Assembly (NCBI RefSeq): GCF_023757625.1
Contig: NZ_JALGBZ010000006.1
Span: 62,001 to 126,000, forward strand
DNA length: 64,000 nucleotides
Direction of reading: 5' to 3'
From: Halomonas sp. S3-1-1
GTDB taxonomy: Bacteria > Pseudomonadota > Gammaproteobacteria > Pseudomonadales > Halomonadaceae
In this document: positions 19,322 to 28,422 of the stretch, one piece after another
Position numbering within the stretch: position 1 is the first letter of the stretch
Layout: the number at the start of each line of letters is the position of its first letter
The notes under the pieces: generated by a model
Told to the model about the DNA's origin: nothing
Seen by the model: only the letters and a program-made list of their open reading frames with translations
The model's database searches: none
Made by a program: the position numbers and the translations under genes

Positions 19322-20263
19322 CTAGCCGACTGGATTCTTAACGACAGGCGAAGGTGTTTTTTTGGCAAAAGAGAGCTTGCGGCGAGCGGCGATGCGCGGA
19401 TTTTCCGGAAGCGTTCGATCACCGGTCCACTCGCCGGTGAACGCCAGAAGATGGGGGCCTAGCGGCTCCCGGGGAAGCGCGAAGCGCTCGTCAAAGACCG
19501 AGTCGACGAAGTGAAGCCCGCAGGCCGGCGCGGTAACGTCTCCGTCCCGGCGGCTTTTCTTTGCCAGCAGCGCCGCGATGTAGCTTTCGTCCTGCGCGCC
19601 GCGCCCCACGCTTGCCAGAGCGCCGGCGATGTTACGGATCATGTGGTGCAAAAAGGCGTTGCCCTGAATGTCGATCACCACCAGCTGCCCGTGGCGGCTC
19701 ACTTCGCAAAAGTGCATCTGCCGCCAGGGCGTTTTGGACTGGCACCCCGCCGCACGAAAGCTCGAGAAGTCGTGCTCGCCCACCAACGCTTGGGCGGCGC
19801 GGTGCATGGCGGGCGCATCCAGCGGGTCGCGACACCAGGTGACCTGATGGCGCTCGAGCACCGGGCGGCTGGGCTGGTTCAAAAAAACATAGCGGTAGCG
19901 CCGTGCCAGCGCGCCCAAGCGAGAATGGAAATCGTCGCCGACCGGTTTGACCCAGCGAATGGCGACATCCTTGGGCAAATTGGTATTGGTGCCAAAGATC
20001 CAGGCCTTTTCACTGCGCGCCGCTGGCGGGTCGAAGTGAACGATCTGGCGGGTCGCATGGACGCCGGAGTCAGTGCGACCACTTGCGTGAATCTGCACCG
20101 GCGCGCCGGCCACTTTAGCCAGCGCCTCCTCCACCGCCGCCTGAACGGAGGCGGCGTGCTTCAAGCGTTGAAAGCCGCAAAAGCGCGTGCCGTCGTATTC
20201 GATACCGAGCGCCAGCCGCCCGTCGAGCGGCGTGGTTTCATCGAAATGGTAAAAAAGCGTCAT
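19322..20263 (-). CDS. truA: tRNA pseudouridine synthase A
   Basis: Makes pseudouridine at positions 38-40 of tRNA anticodon arms. The catalytic aspartate is Asp65 in GRTDSGVHA. The 313 residues include a slightly long N-terminus (about 17 residues before LALGIEYDGTRF) and a C-terminal basic extension against E. coli (270). It lies 33 bp after fimV and before trpF, as in Pseudomonas. Confidence 0.96.
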   Translation of the reverse strand: MTLFYHFDETTPLDGRLALGIEYDGTRFCGFQRLKHAASVQAAVEEALAKVAGAPVQIHASGRTDSGVHATRQIVHFDPPAARSEKAWIFGTNTNLPKDVAIRWVKPVGDDFHSRLGALARRYRYVFLNQPSRPVLERHQVTWCRDPLDAPAMHRAAQALVGEHDFSSFRAAGCQSKTPWRQMHFCEVSRHGQLVVIDIQGNAFLHHMIRNIAGALASVGRGAQDESYIAALLAKKSRRDGDVTAPACGLHFVDSVFDERFALPREPLGPHLLAFTGEWTGDRTLPENPRIAARRKLSFAKKTPSPVVKNPVG

Positions 20264-20296
20264 CAGCCACGCCGTATTGAAAATCAGAGAAAAGGG

Positions 20297-22453
20297 TCAG
20301 CCATTATCCCGACGTCGCGGTTTAAATGCTACCTCCTCGATTTCCCACTCCGGGCTCGACGCCGGCATATCAATCACGGGCGGCGAGTAGTCACTCGAGA
20401 TGGACGGTGCCGCATCGTTACCCGCTAGACTTTCAGGCCGGTAGTCGATGGTGTAATTGGACGGCCGGACCGGCTTCTGGGACGCCAGCGACAGCGCTTG
20501 TTCTTCCTCTGCCGGGGCGGGGGCAGGCTCCTCAACGCTCGACGCCATCAAGGGCTCGCGCTCTTCCCACTCGTCAGCCGCTGGGCGAACGCGAGTCTGG
20601 CCGCTCAGGGCGCGGCGCTCGAGCGTCAGGGTCTGCGGCGCGGGCGCCTCGGTTACGGCGTGAAACGTCGGGGTTTCTTCTGCCTGTGGGGCGCGCTCTT
20701 GCTCCTCGAGCGGTGTTTTTGTCGGCGCAGGTTCCTCGACCGGGGCGGTCGGCACCGCGGCGGGCGGTTCGGGCGTGTGAGCGGTCTCGCTTTCGGGTGC
20801 AGGTGCTTTGGGCGTCTCTACGGGTTTAGCACTGGCCGGTGCGACAGGCGTGGCGCTAGGTTCGGCTTTGGTGCGGGCTCGAGCGGGCGGCGTGGGCGTG
20901 CTGGAGCTTGCGGGCGGCGGCGGCGTGGCGGCCGGGGCGGGCTCCCACTGGCGCTCGCGGCGTTTACGGCTGATCACCATTGCGGCCAGCAACAGCGCCA
21001 ACCCAAGCCCCACCGGCCATACCCAGTGCTCGCGCAACAGCGCCAGCGGCCCGGGAGAGGCGTCTTGTGCGCTACTTCCCGGCCCAGCTGTGCTGGGCGC
21101 CGTCGCCTCGGGCGCCGCCGTAACGGGAAGCGTTTGGGTCGTTGGCGCTTGGGCGGGGGTCGCGGCCAGCGCGCGTACCTCGTCGAGTGCCTGACGTAAC
21201 TCGGCCACTTCAAGCGTGAGCGACTCGATCTCGGCGGCCTGGCGCGCCTGCTCGTCGAGCATCGCACGATACTCGCTCTCCGTCGGGGCGGCCTCGACCG
21301 TAGCGAAGGGCGAAAGCGACGCCAGTACCTGACCCAGCACGTCGGTGGAAAGCGGGCTGTTGGCCCAGGCCCGGCCGTCGGGAATCGGCTCGCCGCTGAT
21401 CGCAAGCGCCGCTTCGATACTTTGTGGCGTGATCTCGACGCTTTGTTCAGGCGCCTCAATGGCCAGATCGTTCATCAGCGCTAGCGCCTCGACCACCCCG
21501 CCATCGCTCAATTCATCTGCGACATCGCCGCCCTCTCCGGCGCTTTCTGCCAGCAGCGGTGCGTCGGCTGCAGGTGAGGGCTCGGCGGGGTTCGCGGGTT
21601 CATCAGACGAGGCGTTTTGCGCCAGCTGCGGGCGGGATGCCGTCGGGTCGGCCTCGATATTGGTGGCTGGCGTTGCCGCGCTTCGCGCAGTGACGGCAAG
21701 CGCCGCCTGCTGCGGGCTCAGGCGTAGCGCCTGCTCACGCCCGGGCACCTTGAGGCGCTGGCCCACGCTGAGACGGTCGATGCCGCCATCTTCGAATGCC
21801 GCCGGGTTGGCGTCGGCCAGTGCGATGATCATCTGCTGCACGTCGACGCCGGGCGGACGGGTGCGAAGCGCGATGTCCCACAGCGTATCGCCGCGGGCGA
21901 CCGTGGCATAGGAGCCGGCTGTTGAAAGCGTGTTTGGCTGAGACGCCGTAGGCGCTGGCCGCGGCGCGCTGGATGATAAGGCAGATGCCAGCGCCGGTTG
22001 CGAAGGTGAGGAAACCGGCGCGGGCGTGGCGGCAAGCCGAGTGTCCGTCGTGCCGGGCAGATAATCCACCGGGTCGAACAGCAGCGTGACCATCTGCGTC
22101 TGGCGACCGCTCGGGGTGGTCAGCGTAATCAGCACATCGAGCCAGGGCGTATCGACGGCGCGGGCGCCGCTCAGGCGCAAGAACGTGCGTCCGTTCTGTC
22201 GCACTGGCACGATGTCAACGCCGGAGAGCAGCGGCGACCAGGCAAGGCCCAGGGCGCTAAACGCGTCGGGCTCGGCCACGGCCGCGCTGATATCCTCGAC
22301 GCGAACGTTATCCGCAGCCAGAAGGCTGACCCTAGCATCCAGCGGTGCCTGTAGTGGCGAAAGCGTAGTGGCCGGCCCGAACTCTACGGCAAGCGCGGCT
22401 GGGCTGAGCGTTGCAAGAGCGCACCAGACGCCCCCGGCGAGCGTTTTTTTCAT
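20297..22453 (-). CDS. fimV: FimV/HubP-like peptidoglycan-binding polar protein, lacking the usual C-terminal domain
   Basis: The FimV family organises the cell pole and supports type IV pili in Pseudomonas. The start at 22453 is preceded by GAGGGG and gives a signal peptide cleaved after ALA near residue 22. In order: a periplasmic N-terminal FimV region, a LysM domain (about 175-230), an Ala/Pro-rich linker, a short coiled coil (about 395-425), one transmembrane helix (about 475-492), then a Pro/Ala/Glu-rich cytoplasmic part. The protein ends shortly after the motif EWEIEEVAFKP, where full-length FimV continues into a C-terminal TPR/FimV_C domain. truA begins 33 bp later, so there is no room for that domain. 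At 718 residues it is shorter than Pseudomonas FimV (about 920). Confidence 0.88.
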   Translation of the reverse strand: MKKTLAGGVWCALATLSPAALAVEFGPATTLSPLQAPLDARVSLLAADNVRVEDISAAVAEPDAFSALGLAWSPLLSGVDIVPVRQNGRTFLRLSGARAVDTPWLDVLITLTTPSGRQTQMVTLLFDPVDYLPGTTDTRLAATPAPVSSPSQPALASALSSSAPRPAPTASQPNTLSTAGSYATVARGDTLWDIALRTRPPGVDVQQMIIALADANPAAFEDGGIDRLSVGQRLKVPGREQALRLSPQQAALAVTARSAATPATNIEADPTASRPQLAQNASSDEPANPAEPSPAADAPLLAESAGEGGDVADELSDGGVVEALALMNDLAIEAPEQSVEITPQSIEAALAISGEPIPDGRAWANSPLSTDVLGQVLASLSPFATVEAAPTESEYRAMLDEQARQAAEIESLTLEVAELRQALDEVRALAATPAQAPTTQTLPVTAAPEATAPSTAGPGSSAQDASPGPLALLREHWVWPVGLGLALLLAAMVISRKRRERQWEPAPAATPPPPASSSTPTPPARARTKAEPSATPVAPASAKPVETPKAPAPESETAHTPEPPAAVPTAPVEEPAPTKTPLEEQERAPQAEETPTFHAVTEAPAPQTLTLERRALSGQTRVRPAADEWEEREPLMASSVEEPAPAPAEEEQALSLASQKPVRPSNYTIDYRPESLAGNDAAPSISSDYSPPVIDMPASSPEWEIEEVAFKPRRRDNG

Positions 22454-22575
22454 CCAGGCCCCTCGAGGTTGATTAGTCAGCGCCCACTGCGCGGGCGCCA
22501 CTTCATGCTTTATGACCATACCTCAGTTGGTACGACCTTCCTACGCGAGTGTAGCGGTTTTTGAGCGGGGCAAAT

Positions 22576-22605
22576 AAAAAGGGAGGCCGCCTGGGCCTCC
22601 CTTTT
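22576..22605 (-). terminator. Terminator of asd
   Basis: The stem AAAAAGGGAGGC/GCCTCCCTTTTT has a short loop and T-runs on both strands, about 24 bp past the asd stop on the minus strand. It separates asd from the fimV promoter region. Confidence 0.9.
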
Positions 22606-22628
22606 TCGAACGATGAATGCGCGAGCGA

Positions 22629-23741
22629 TCAGTGCTCGCGCAGAATCTTCAGCATGCGCTTGAGCGGCTCCGCCGCGCCCCACAGAAGCTGGTCGCCCAC
22701 GCTAAAGGCGGAGAGGTATTCGCCGCCCATGTTGAGCTTGCGTAGACGCCCAACCGGTACGTCCAGCGTCCCGGTTACCGCAGTCGGGGTCAGCCCGGCG
22801 ATGGTCGCTTCCTTATCGTTGGGAATCAGCTTGACCCAGTCGTTGTGCTTGGCGATACGGTCCTCGATCTCATCTAGCGGCACGTCCTGCTTGAGCTTGA
22901 TGGTGAAGGCCTGGCTATGCGAGCGCATGGCGCCAATGCGCACGCAAAGTCCGTCGATGGGAATCGGGTTGTCGCCAAGGCCCAGAATCTTGTTGGTCTC
23001 GACGAAGCCCTTCCACTCTTCCCGGCTCTGGCCGCTGTCGAGCTTGCTGTCGATCCAGGGAATAAGGCTGCCGGCGAGCGGCGCGGTAAAGTTCTCGGTG
23101 GGGAAGTCGCTACCGCGCATTTTGGCGGTCACCTGGCGGTCGATCTCAAGAATGGCGCTGGCCGGATCGGAAAGATCCGACGCCACGCTTTCACGCAGAT
23201 CGCCCATCTGGTTCAGAAGCTCGCGCATGTGCTTGGCGCCGGAGCCGGAGGCGGCCTGATAGGTCATCGAGGTCATCCACTCGATCATGTTGGCCTCGAA
23301 AAGCCCGCCGAGGCCCATCAACATCAGGCTGACGGTACAGTTGCCGCCGACGAAGGTTTTGGCGCCCTTGGCCAGCTGCTCGTCGATGACGCGGCGGTTG
23401 ACCGGGTCGAGTACGATGGTCGCTTCGTCTTCCATGCGCAGGGTGCTTGCGGCGTCGATCCAGTAGCCGTTCCAGCCACTTTTGCGCAGGTCGCCGTACA
23501 CCTTTTTGGTGTAGTCGCCGCCCTGGCAGGTAATGATCACGTCCAGCGCCTTGAGCGCCTCCTTATCGAAAGCGTCCTTAAGCGCGGGCACGTCGACGCC
23601 GATGTCGGGGCCTGACTGGCCGACTTGAGACGTGGTGAAGAACACCGGCTCGATGCCGTTGAAGTCACCGTCTTCCTGCATGCGGTTCATGAGTACCGAG
23701 CCCACCATGCCCCGCCAACCGACAAAACCGACCTTCAACAT
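22629..23741 (-). CDS. asd: Aspartate-semialdehyde dehydrogenase
   Basis: Reduces aspartyl phosphate to aspartate semialdehyde, the branch-point precursor of lysine, diaminopimelate, methionine and threonine. The start at 23741 ([13 protein letters not shown], the Rossmann nucleotide-binding opening) is preceded by GGGAG. The catalytic cysteine is Cys135 in GGNCTVSLM. The 370 residues match the gammaproteobacterial form (E. coli 367). It lies between leuB and fimV, as in Pseudomonas. Confidence 0.97.
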   Translation of the reverse strand: MLKVGFVGWRGMVGSVLMNRMQEDGDFNGIEPVFFTTSQVGQSGPDIGVDVPALKDAFDKEALKALDVIITCQGGDYTKKVYGDLRKSGWNGYWIDAASTLRMEDEATIVLDPVNRRVIDEQLAKGAKTFVGGNCTVSLMLMGLGGLFEANMIEWMTSMTYQAASGSGAKHMRELLNQMGDLRESVASDLSDPASAILEIDRQVTAKMRGSDFPTENFTAPLAGSLIPWIDSKLDSGQSREEWKGFVETNKILGLGDNPIPIDGLCVRIGAMRSHSQAFTIKLKQDVPLDEIEDRIAKHNDWVKLIPNDKEATIAGLTPTAVTGTLDVPVGRLRKLNMGGEYLSAFSVGDQLLWGAAEPLKRMLKILREH

Positions 23742-23778
23742 GCTTTGATCTCCCGTAGAGTAGAATCTTGTAACACCC

Positions 23779-23787
23779 ACTATAACA
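23779..23787 (-). promoter_or_regulatory. Candidate extended -10 promoter of asd
   Basis: The minus strand reads TGTTATAGT, a TGn extension next to TATAGT, about 38 bp upstream of the asd start. It sits directly after the leuB terminator hairpin. No good -35 box is visible, which suits an extended -10 promoter. Confidence 0.45.
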
Positions 23788-23820
23788 AAAGACGTCGGCC
23801 GCTGCGTACAGCGGCCGACG
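23788..23820 (-). terminator. Terminator of leuCDB
   Basis: A perfect 12-bp stem (23793-23804 with 23809-23820) has a CGTA loop and is followed on the minus strand by TCTTTTG. It lies 23 bp past the leuB stop. Confidence 0.88.
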
Positions 23821-23842
23821 GCGAGGGAAAACGCAGCGACAC

Positions 23843-24925
23843 TCAGGCCAACGCGTTGAACGCCTCGATCACCGCGTCACCCATCTCGACGGTGGAAACG
23901 CTGACCTCGCCTTCCTGCACGATATCCGCGGTGCGAAGGCCCTGGTCGAGCACGTTGCCCACCGCGGTCTCGATGCGCTCGGCAAGACCGGCTTCGTTGA
24001 GCGAATAGCGCAGCATCATGGCCACCGACAGCATCATCGCCAGCGGGTTGGCAATGTTCTGTCCGGCGATGTCAGGGGCGCTGCCGTGACAGGGCTCATA
24101 CATACCCTGGCCGGTTTCGTTGAGCGAGGCCGAGGGCAGCATGCCGATGGAGCCGGTGAGCATGGCCGCGGCGTCGGACAAAATATCGCCGAACATGTTG
24201 CCGGTAACCACCACGTCGAACTGCTTGGGCGCGCGCACCAGCTGCATGGCGGCGTTATCCACGTACATGTGCGAAAGCTCGACGTCCGGATACTCCGGCG
24301 CCAGGCGCTCCATGACTTCACGCCACAGGATGGTGACTTCCAGCACGTTGGCCTTGTCCACCGAGCAGAGTTTCTTGCCACGCTTTTGGGCCATCTCGAA
24401 AGCCACGCGACCGATGCGCTCGATCTCGCTTTCCGAATAGACGTAGGTGTTGAAGCCCACGCGCTCGCCGTTCCGCTCTTCGATACCGCGAGGCTGGCCG
24501 AAGTAGATACCGCCGGTGAGCTCGCGCACGATCATGATGTCGAGCCCGGCCACCAGCTCGGCCTTCAAACTCGAGGCGCTGGCCAGCTGCGGGTACAAAA
24601 GCGCCGGGCGCAGGTTGCCGAAAAGCCCGAGGTTCTTGCGAAGCCCTAAAAGGCCCTTTTCCGGGCGCTTGGAGAGATCCTCGATCTTGTCCCACTTCGG
24701 CCCGCCAACGGCGCCAAGCAGAATGGCGCTGGCCGCTTTGGCATTCTCGAGAGTCTCGGCGGGCAGCGGCTCGCCGTGAACATCGAACGCCGAGCCACCT
24801 ACCAGCGCCTCTTCGACCTCGATATCGAGCCCTGCGTCCTGACAGGCTTTTAACAAGCGCGCCGCCTGGGCAGCAATTTCCGGGCCGATACCGTCGCCGG
24901 GTAACAGAAGCACTTTCTGAGTCAT
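23843..24925 (-). CDS. leuB: 3-isopropylmalate dehydrogenase
   Basis: Oxidatively decarboxylates 3-isopropylmalate in leucine synthesis, using NAD+. The 360 residues have the family opening [11 protein letters not shown], the [10 protein letters not shown] block, and the C-terminal metal/substrate motif ending [20 protein letters not shown] precedes the ATG. It is the last gene of leuCDB, 107 bp after leuD, and that spacer holds a strong hairpin without a T-run. Confidence 0.98.
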   Translation of the reverse strand: MTQKVLLLPGDGIGPEIAAQAARLLKACQDAGLDIEVEEALVGGSAFDVHGEPLPAETLENAKAASAILLGAVGGPKWDKIEDLSKRPEKGLLGLRKNLGLFGNLRPALLYPQLASASSLKAELVAGLDIMIVRELTGGIYFGQPRGIEERNGERVGFNTYVYSESEIERIGRVAFEMAQKRGKKLCSVDKANVLEVTILWREVMERLAPEYPDVELSHMYVDNAAMQLVRAPKQFDVVVTGNMFGDILSDAAAMLTGSIGMLPSASLNETGQGMYEPCHGSAPDIAGQNIANPLAMMLSVAMMLRYSLNEAGLAERIETAVGNVLDQGLRTADIVQEGEVSVSTVEMGDAVIEAFNALA

Positions 24926-24963
24926 TTTAAATCCTTTGCATATTCTTTGGCGTTAAGCCTGCC

Positions 24964-24992
24964 AGCGCGTTGCAACCCCATTGCAACGCGCT
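24964..24992 (-). other. Hairpin without a T-run between leuD and leuB
   Basis: Perfect 12-bp arms AGCGCGTTGCAA (24964-24975) and TTGCAACGCGCT (24981-24992) flank a 5-base loop. No U-tract follows on either strand, so it is unlikely to be an efficient intrinsic terminator. A role in mRNA processing or stability, or a binding site, are the alternatives. Confidence 0.6.
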
Positions 24993-25032
24993 AGTGAGTA
25001 TCTTGCGACGCTTGGCGGCGAGGTGAACGCTT

Positions 25033-25680
25033 TCAGGCGGACTGACGGAAAAGCCAGGGGCGAGCAGCCTTGTGCTTTTGCTCGAAGGCGCGAATGGCGT
25101 CTTCGTCCTGGAGCGTGATGCCGATATCGTCCAGGCCGTTTAACAGGCAGTGCTTGCGAAAAGCATCGACGTCGAAGGTGAACGTATCGCCGCCGGGGGT
25201 GAGCACGCGCTGGTTTTCCAGGTCCACGTCGAGGCGATAGCCTTCCTGCGCCTCCACTTCCTGAAACAGCTGCTCGACCTGCTCCTCCGGCAGAGTGATC
25301 AGCAAAATGCCGTTCTTGAACGCGTTGTTGTAGAAGATATCGGCGAAGCTCGGTGCGATAACCACGCGAAAGCCGAAGTCCTCCAGCGCCCAGGGAGCGT
25401 GCTCGCGGGAGCTGCCGCAGCCGAAGTTGCGCCGGGCGAGCAGCACCTGGGCGCCCTGGTAGCGCGGCTGGTTGAGCACGAAGCCGTCGTTGAGCGGGCG
25501 CTGAGAGCAGTCCTGGCCGGGCTGGCCCTCGTCGAGGTAGCGCAGCTCGTCGAACAGATTCACGCCAAAGCCGGTGCGCTTGATGGATTTGAGAAACTGC
25601 TTGGGAATGATCAAGTCGGTGTCGACGTTGGCGCGGTCCAGCGGTGCCACCAGGCCCTCGATGCGTTCGAACTTTTTCAT
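25033..25680 (-). CDS. leuD: 3-isopropylmalate dehydratase small subunit
   Basis: The swivelling domain that pairs with LeuC to isomerise 2- to 3-isopropylmalate. The 215 residues match the long gammaproteobacterial form. Conserved elements include the opening [22 protein letters not shown] and the [13 protein letters not shown] motif. It begins 3 bp after the leuC stop, which indicates tight coupling. Confidence 0.97.
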   Translation of the reverse strand: MKKFERIEGLVAPLDRANVDTDLIIPKQFLKSIKRTGFGVNLFDELRYLDEGQPGQDCSQRPLNDGFVLNQPRYQGAQVLLARRNFGCGSSREHAPWALEDFGFRVVIAPSFADIFYNNAFKNGILLITLPEEQVEQLFQEVEAQEGYRLDVDLENQRVLTPGGDTFTFDVDAFRKHCLLNGLDDIGITLQDEDAIRAFEQKHKAARPWLFRQSA

Positions 25681-25683
25681 GGC

Positions 25684-27153
25684 TTAGGCCTCCTGAGCGT
25701 GGTTGGCATCATTGGCGGGGAGCGTGCGTACGTCAACGAAGTGGCCGGCGATCGCGGCGGCGGCGGCCATCGCCGGGCTCACCAGGTGCGTGCGCCCGCC
25801 GTACCCCTGGCGGCCCTCGAAGTTACGGTTGGACGTCGAAGCGCAGTGCTCGCCGGCGCCGAGCTTATCGGCGTTCATAGCCAGACACATCGAGCAGCCG
25901 GGCTCACGCCACTCGAAGCCCGCGTCGATAAAGATCCTGTCGAGGCCTTCGGCTTCCGCCTGGCGCTTTACGAGCCCGGAGCCCGGCACCACCATGGCGA
26001 GCTTGATCGAGTCCGCCACTTTCTTGCCCTTGGCGACCTTCGCGGCTTCGCGGAGATCCTCGATGCGCGAGTTAGTGCAGGAGCCAATGAACACCTTGTC
26101 GAGCTTGATATCGGTGATCTTCTGGTTCGCCTGCAGGCCCATGTACTCAAGCGCCCGGGTGTGGCTGCGTTTGAGCGTCTCATCGCCGGCGGCCAGCGGG
26201 TCCGGCACCTGGCCTGTGATGCCAGTAACCATTTCAGGGCTCGTGCCCCAGCTTACCTGAGGTTCGATCTCCTCGGCTTTGAGGGTCACGACCTTGTCGA
26301 ACTCGGCATCGGCATCGGAAACCAGCGCGCGCCAGTCGGCGACCGCGGCTTCCCACTGCGCTTCTGTCGGGGCGAAGGGGCGCTTGGCCAGATAATCGAT
26401 GGTGGTGTCGTCGACGCCGATCAGACCCACTCGGGCGCCGGCTTCGATCGCCATGTTGCAAACGGTCATGCGCCCTTCCATCGACAGCGAACCGATGGCG
26501 CTGCCGGCGAACTCGATGGCGTAGCCGGTGCCGCCGGCGGTGCCGATCTCACCGATGATCGCCAGCACCACGTCCTTGGCGGTCACGCCAAGGCCAAGCT
26601 CGCCTTCCACGCGCACCTGCATGTTTTTCATTTTTTGCGCCAGCAGACACTGGGTCGCCAACACGTGCTCGACTTCCGAGGTGCCGATGCCGTGGGCGAG
26701 CGCGGCGAAAGCGCCGTGGGTCGCGGTATGGGAGTCGCCGCATACCACGGTCATGCCGGGAAGCGTGGCGCCCTGCTCCGGACCCACCACGTGGACGATG
26801 CCCTGGCGCGGGTCGTTGATCTTGAACTCTTCGATGCCGTACTCGCCGCAGTTGTCATCGAGTGTCTGTACCTGGATCAGCGACACCGGGTCCTCGATGC
26901 CGCTGTTGCCGGCGGCGCGCTCCTTGAGCGTGGTCGGCACGTTGTGATCCGGCGTCGCCAAATTGGCGTCCAATCGCCAAGGACGGCGCTTGGCCAGGCG
27001 CAGGCCTTCGAAGGCCTGGGGCGAGGTCACTTCATGGAGTAGCTGGCGGTCGATGTAAATGAGCGCGGTACCGTCATCGCGCTGCTTGACCAGATGCTGG
27101 TTCCAGAGTTTGTCGTAAAGGGTTTGACCTGACGTGGCGTGTTGATCTGACAT
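25684..27153 (-). CDS. leuC: 3-isopropylmalate dehydratase large subunit
   Basis: An aconitase-type [4Fe-4S] hydro-lyase subunit. The 489 residues include GSCTNSR and, later, CSMCLAMN, which supply the three cluster cysteines, and a [13 protein letters not shown] motif. It is the first gene of leuCDB and faces a divergently transcribed LysR regulator across about 200 bp. Confidence 0.97.
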   Translation of the reverse strand: MSDQHATSGQTLYDKLWNQHLVKQRDDGTALIYIDRQLLHEVTSPQAFEGLRLAKRRPWRLDANLATPDHNVPTTLKERAAGNSGIEDPVSLIQVQTLDDNCGEYGIEEFKINDPRQGIVHVVGPEQGATLPGMTVVCGDSHTATHGAFAALAHGIGTSEVEHVLATQCLLAQKMKNMQVRVEGELGLGVTAKDVVLAIIGEIGTAGGTGYAIEFAGSAIGSLSMEGRMTVCNMAIEAGARVGLIGVDDTTIDYLAKRPFAPTEAQWEAAVADWRALVSDADAEFDKVVTLKAEEIEPQVSWGTSPEMVTGITGQVPDPLAAGDETLKRSHTRALEYMGLQANQKITDIKLDKVFIGSCTNSRIEDLREAAKVAKGKKVADSIKLAMVVPGSGLVKRQAEAEGLDRIFIDAGFEWREPGCSMCLAMNADKLGAGEHCASTSNRNFEGRQGYGGRTHLVSPAMAAAAAIAGHFVDVRTLPANDANHAQEA

Positions 27154-27222
27154 GCTGCTCTCCCGGGCGGTGCCCTGCTGGTTCGGTCCGGTGCTCTTTC
27201 AAGCCGCCTCTTCGGGCGTTAT

Positions 27223-27232
27223 GGCTTAAGCC
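27223..27232. promoter_or_regulatory. Palindrome in the leuC leader
   Basis: A perfect 10-bp palindrome GGCTTAAGCC is flanked on both sides by copies of GTTATGG (27219-27225 and 27233-27239), about 70 bp upstream of leuC. It may be a protein-binding site or an RNA hairpin; no function is shown. Confidence 0.35.
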
Positions 27233-27289
27233 GTTATGGCTTTGATCGTTATGAATAGCACCAGTGTTACGCGCCTCGCACATAAAAGC

Positions 27290-27315
27290 AATTCATGTTA
27301 TTTATGCAATGAATT
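27290..27315. promoter_or_regulatory. Candidate LysR-type operator between leuC and lysR
   Basis: Inverted arms AATTCAT (27290-27296) and ATGAATT (27309-27315) are separated by 12 bp in an AT-rich patch. The site lies 37 bp before the regulator start and about 137 bp before leuC. Dyads of this size containing T-N11-A are typical LysR-family sites and often act on both divergent genes. Confidence 0.5.
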
Positions 27316-27351
27316 CCATATAGGAATAATAGCTCAGCGAGTGAGAACGCC

Positions 27352-28236
27352 ATGGATACTCAAAGTCTGCAGGCCTTTATCGCAGTGGCCGATACACAGA
27401 GCTTTTCGCGGGCCGCCGAGCAGCTGCATCTGACCCAGCCGGCCATCAGCAAGCGCATCGCCACGCTCGAGACTCAAGTGGGCGCGCGGCTTTTCGATCG
27501 CATCGGCCGGCGCATCTCGCTGACCGAGGCGGGCCGTCTGCTGCGCCCTCGCGCGCTGCATATCATGCAATCGGTCGAGGATAGTCGCCGGGCGCTGGCC
27601 AATCTTTCCGGGCAGGTCGGCGGGACGCTGACGCTCGGCACGAGCCACCACATCGGGCTTCATCGTCTGCCACCGATTTTGAAGCACTACACCGAGTGCC
27701 ACCCGGACGTGGCGCTGGACCTTCGCTTTCAGGACTCGGAGCTCGCCTACCAGGGCGTCATCGATGGCACGCTCGAAATCGCCGTGGTCACTCTGGCACC
27801 GACACCGATTGAACGTCTCGAAACAGTCGAACTCTGGCGTGACAGACTTTGCTTCGTCTGCGCGCCGGATCATCCGCTTGCGCGCCAGAAAACGCCGCTC
27901 ACCCTCGACACGCTCAGCACCTTTACCTGCGTCATGCCCGGGCTCAAAACCTTCACCCATACGCTGATCGAAACGCGCTTTATCGGCGCGGGTCTTACGC
28001 TGTCCGTTGGAATGGCGACTAACTATCTAGAGACGCTCAAAATGATGTGCAGTGTCGGTCTTGGATGGAGCGTACTGCCAGAAAAAATGCTCGACGACAG
28101 TCTCGTAGAACTAAACGTCCAAACGCCGCTTATCGAGCGTCCTCTGGGCTATTTGGTTCATACCGACCGAACGCTCTCCAATGCGGCGAGACAAATGATC
28201 GAAGCCCTGATAACAAACTATCGAAAAAAGAAATGA
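27352..28236 (+). CDS. LysR family regulator, probably of the leu operon
   Basis: A 294-residue transcription factor: winged helix-turn-helix at about residues 1-60 (MDTQSLQAFIAVADTQSFSR..QPAISKRI) and a periplasmic-binding-protein-like effector domain at about 90-290. Divergence from leuC suggests control of leuCDB, perhaps sensing a pathway intermediate as E. coli LeuO-region or Pseudomonas regulators do. The target is an inference from position only. The last 30 residues run into AT-rich sequence that marks the border with the pga promoter region. Confidence 0.9.
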   Translation: MDTQSLQAFIAVADTQSFSRAAEQLHLTQPAISKRIATLETQVGARLFDRIGRRISLTEAGRLLRPRALHIMQSVEDSRRALANLSGQVGGTLTLGTSHHIGLHRLPPILKHYTECHPDVALDLRFQDSELAYQGVIDGTLEIAVVTLAPTPIERLETVELWRDRLCFVCAPDHPLARQKTPLTLDTLSTFTCVMPGLKTFTHTLIETRFIGAGLTLSVGMATNYLETLKMMCSVGLGWSVLPEKMLDDSLVELNVQTPLIERPLGYLVHTDRTLSNAARQMIEALITNYRKKK

Positions 28237-28422
28237 AAACCTTCGTACTCTATAAACACAATGCATTCTTGCAAAAGAATTAGATTAAATTTCGACAAGT
28301 ACGACACCACCCATCACGCCGTTCATCTTTTTTTCTTATTTCACTGTTTGTAAACTCCTATACACTAAAAGTTACATTTACTTACACAAATGTGATCACT
28401 TTAGCCTGTGCAGGATACCCCC

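Noticed and set aside
23793..24992. Two perfect 12-bp dyads around leuB as ends of a mobile element
   Set aside because: The two hairpins have unrelated sequences, no target-site duplication is seen, and only leuB lies between them.
25150..27042. 630-codon plus-strand open frame across leuD and leuC
   Set aside because: Antisense shadow of two well-identified genes in high-GC DNA; no ribosome-binding site or family motif.
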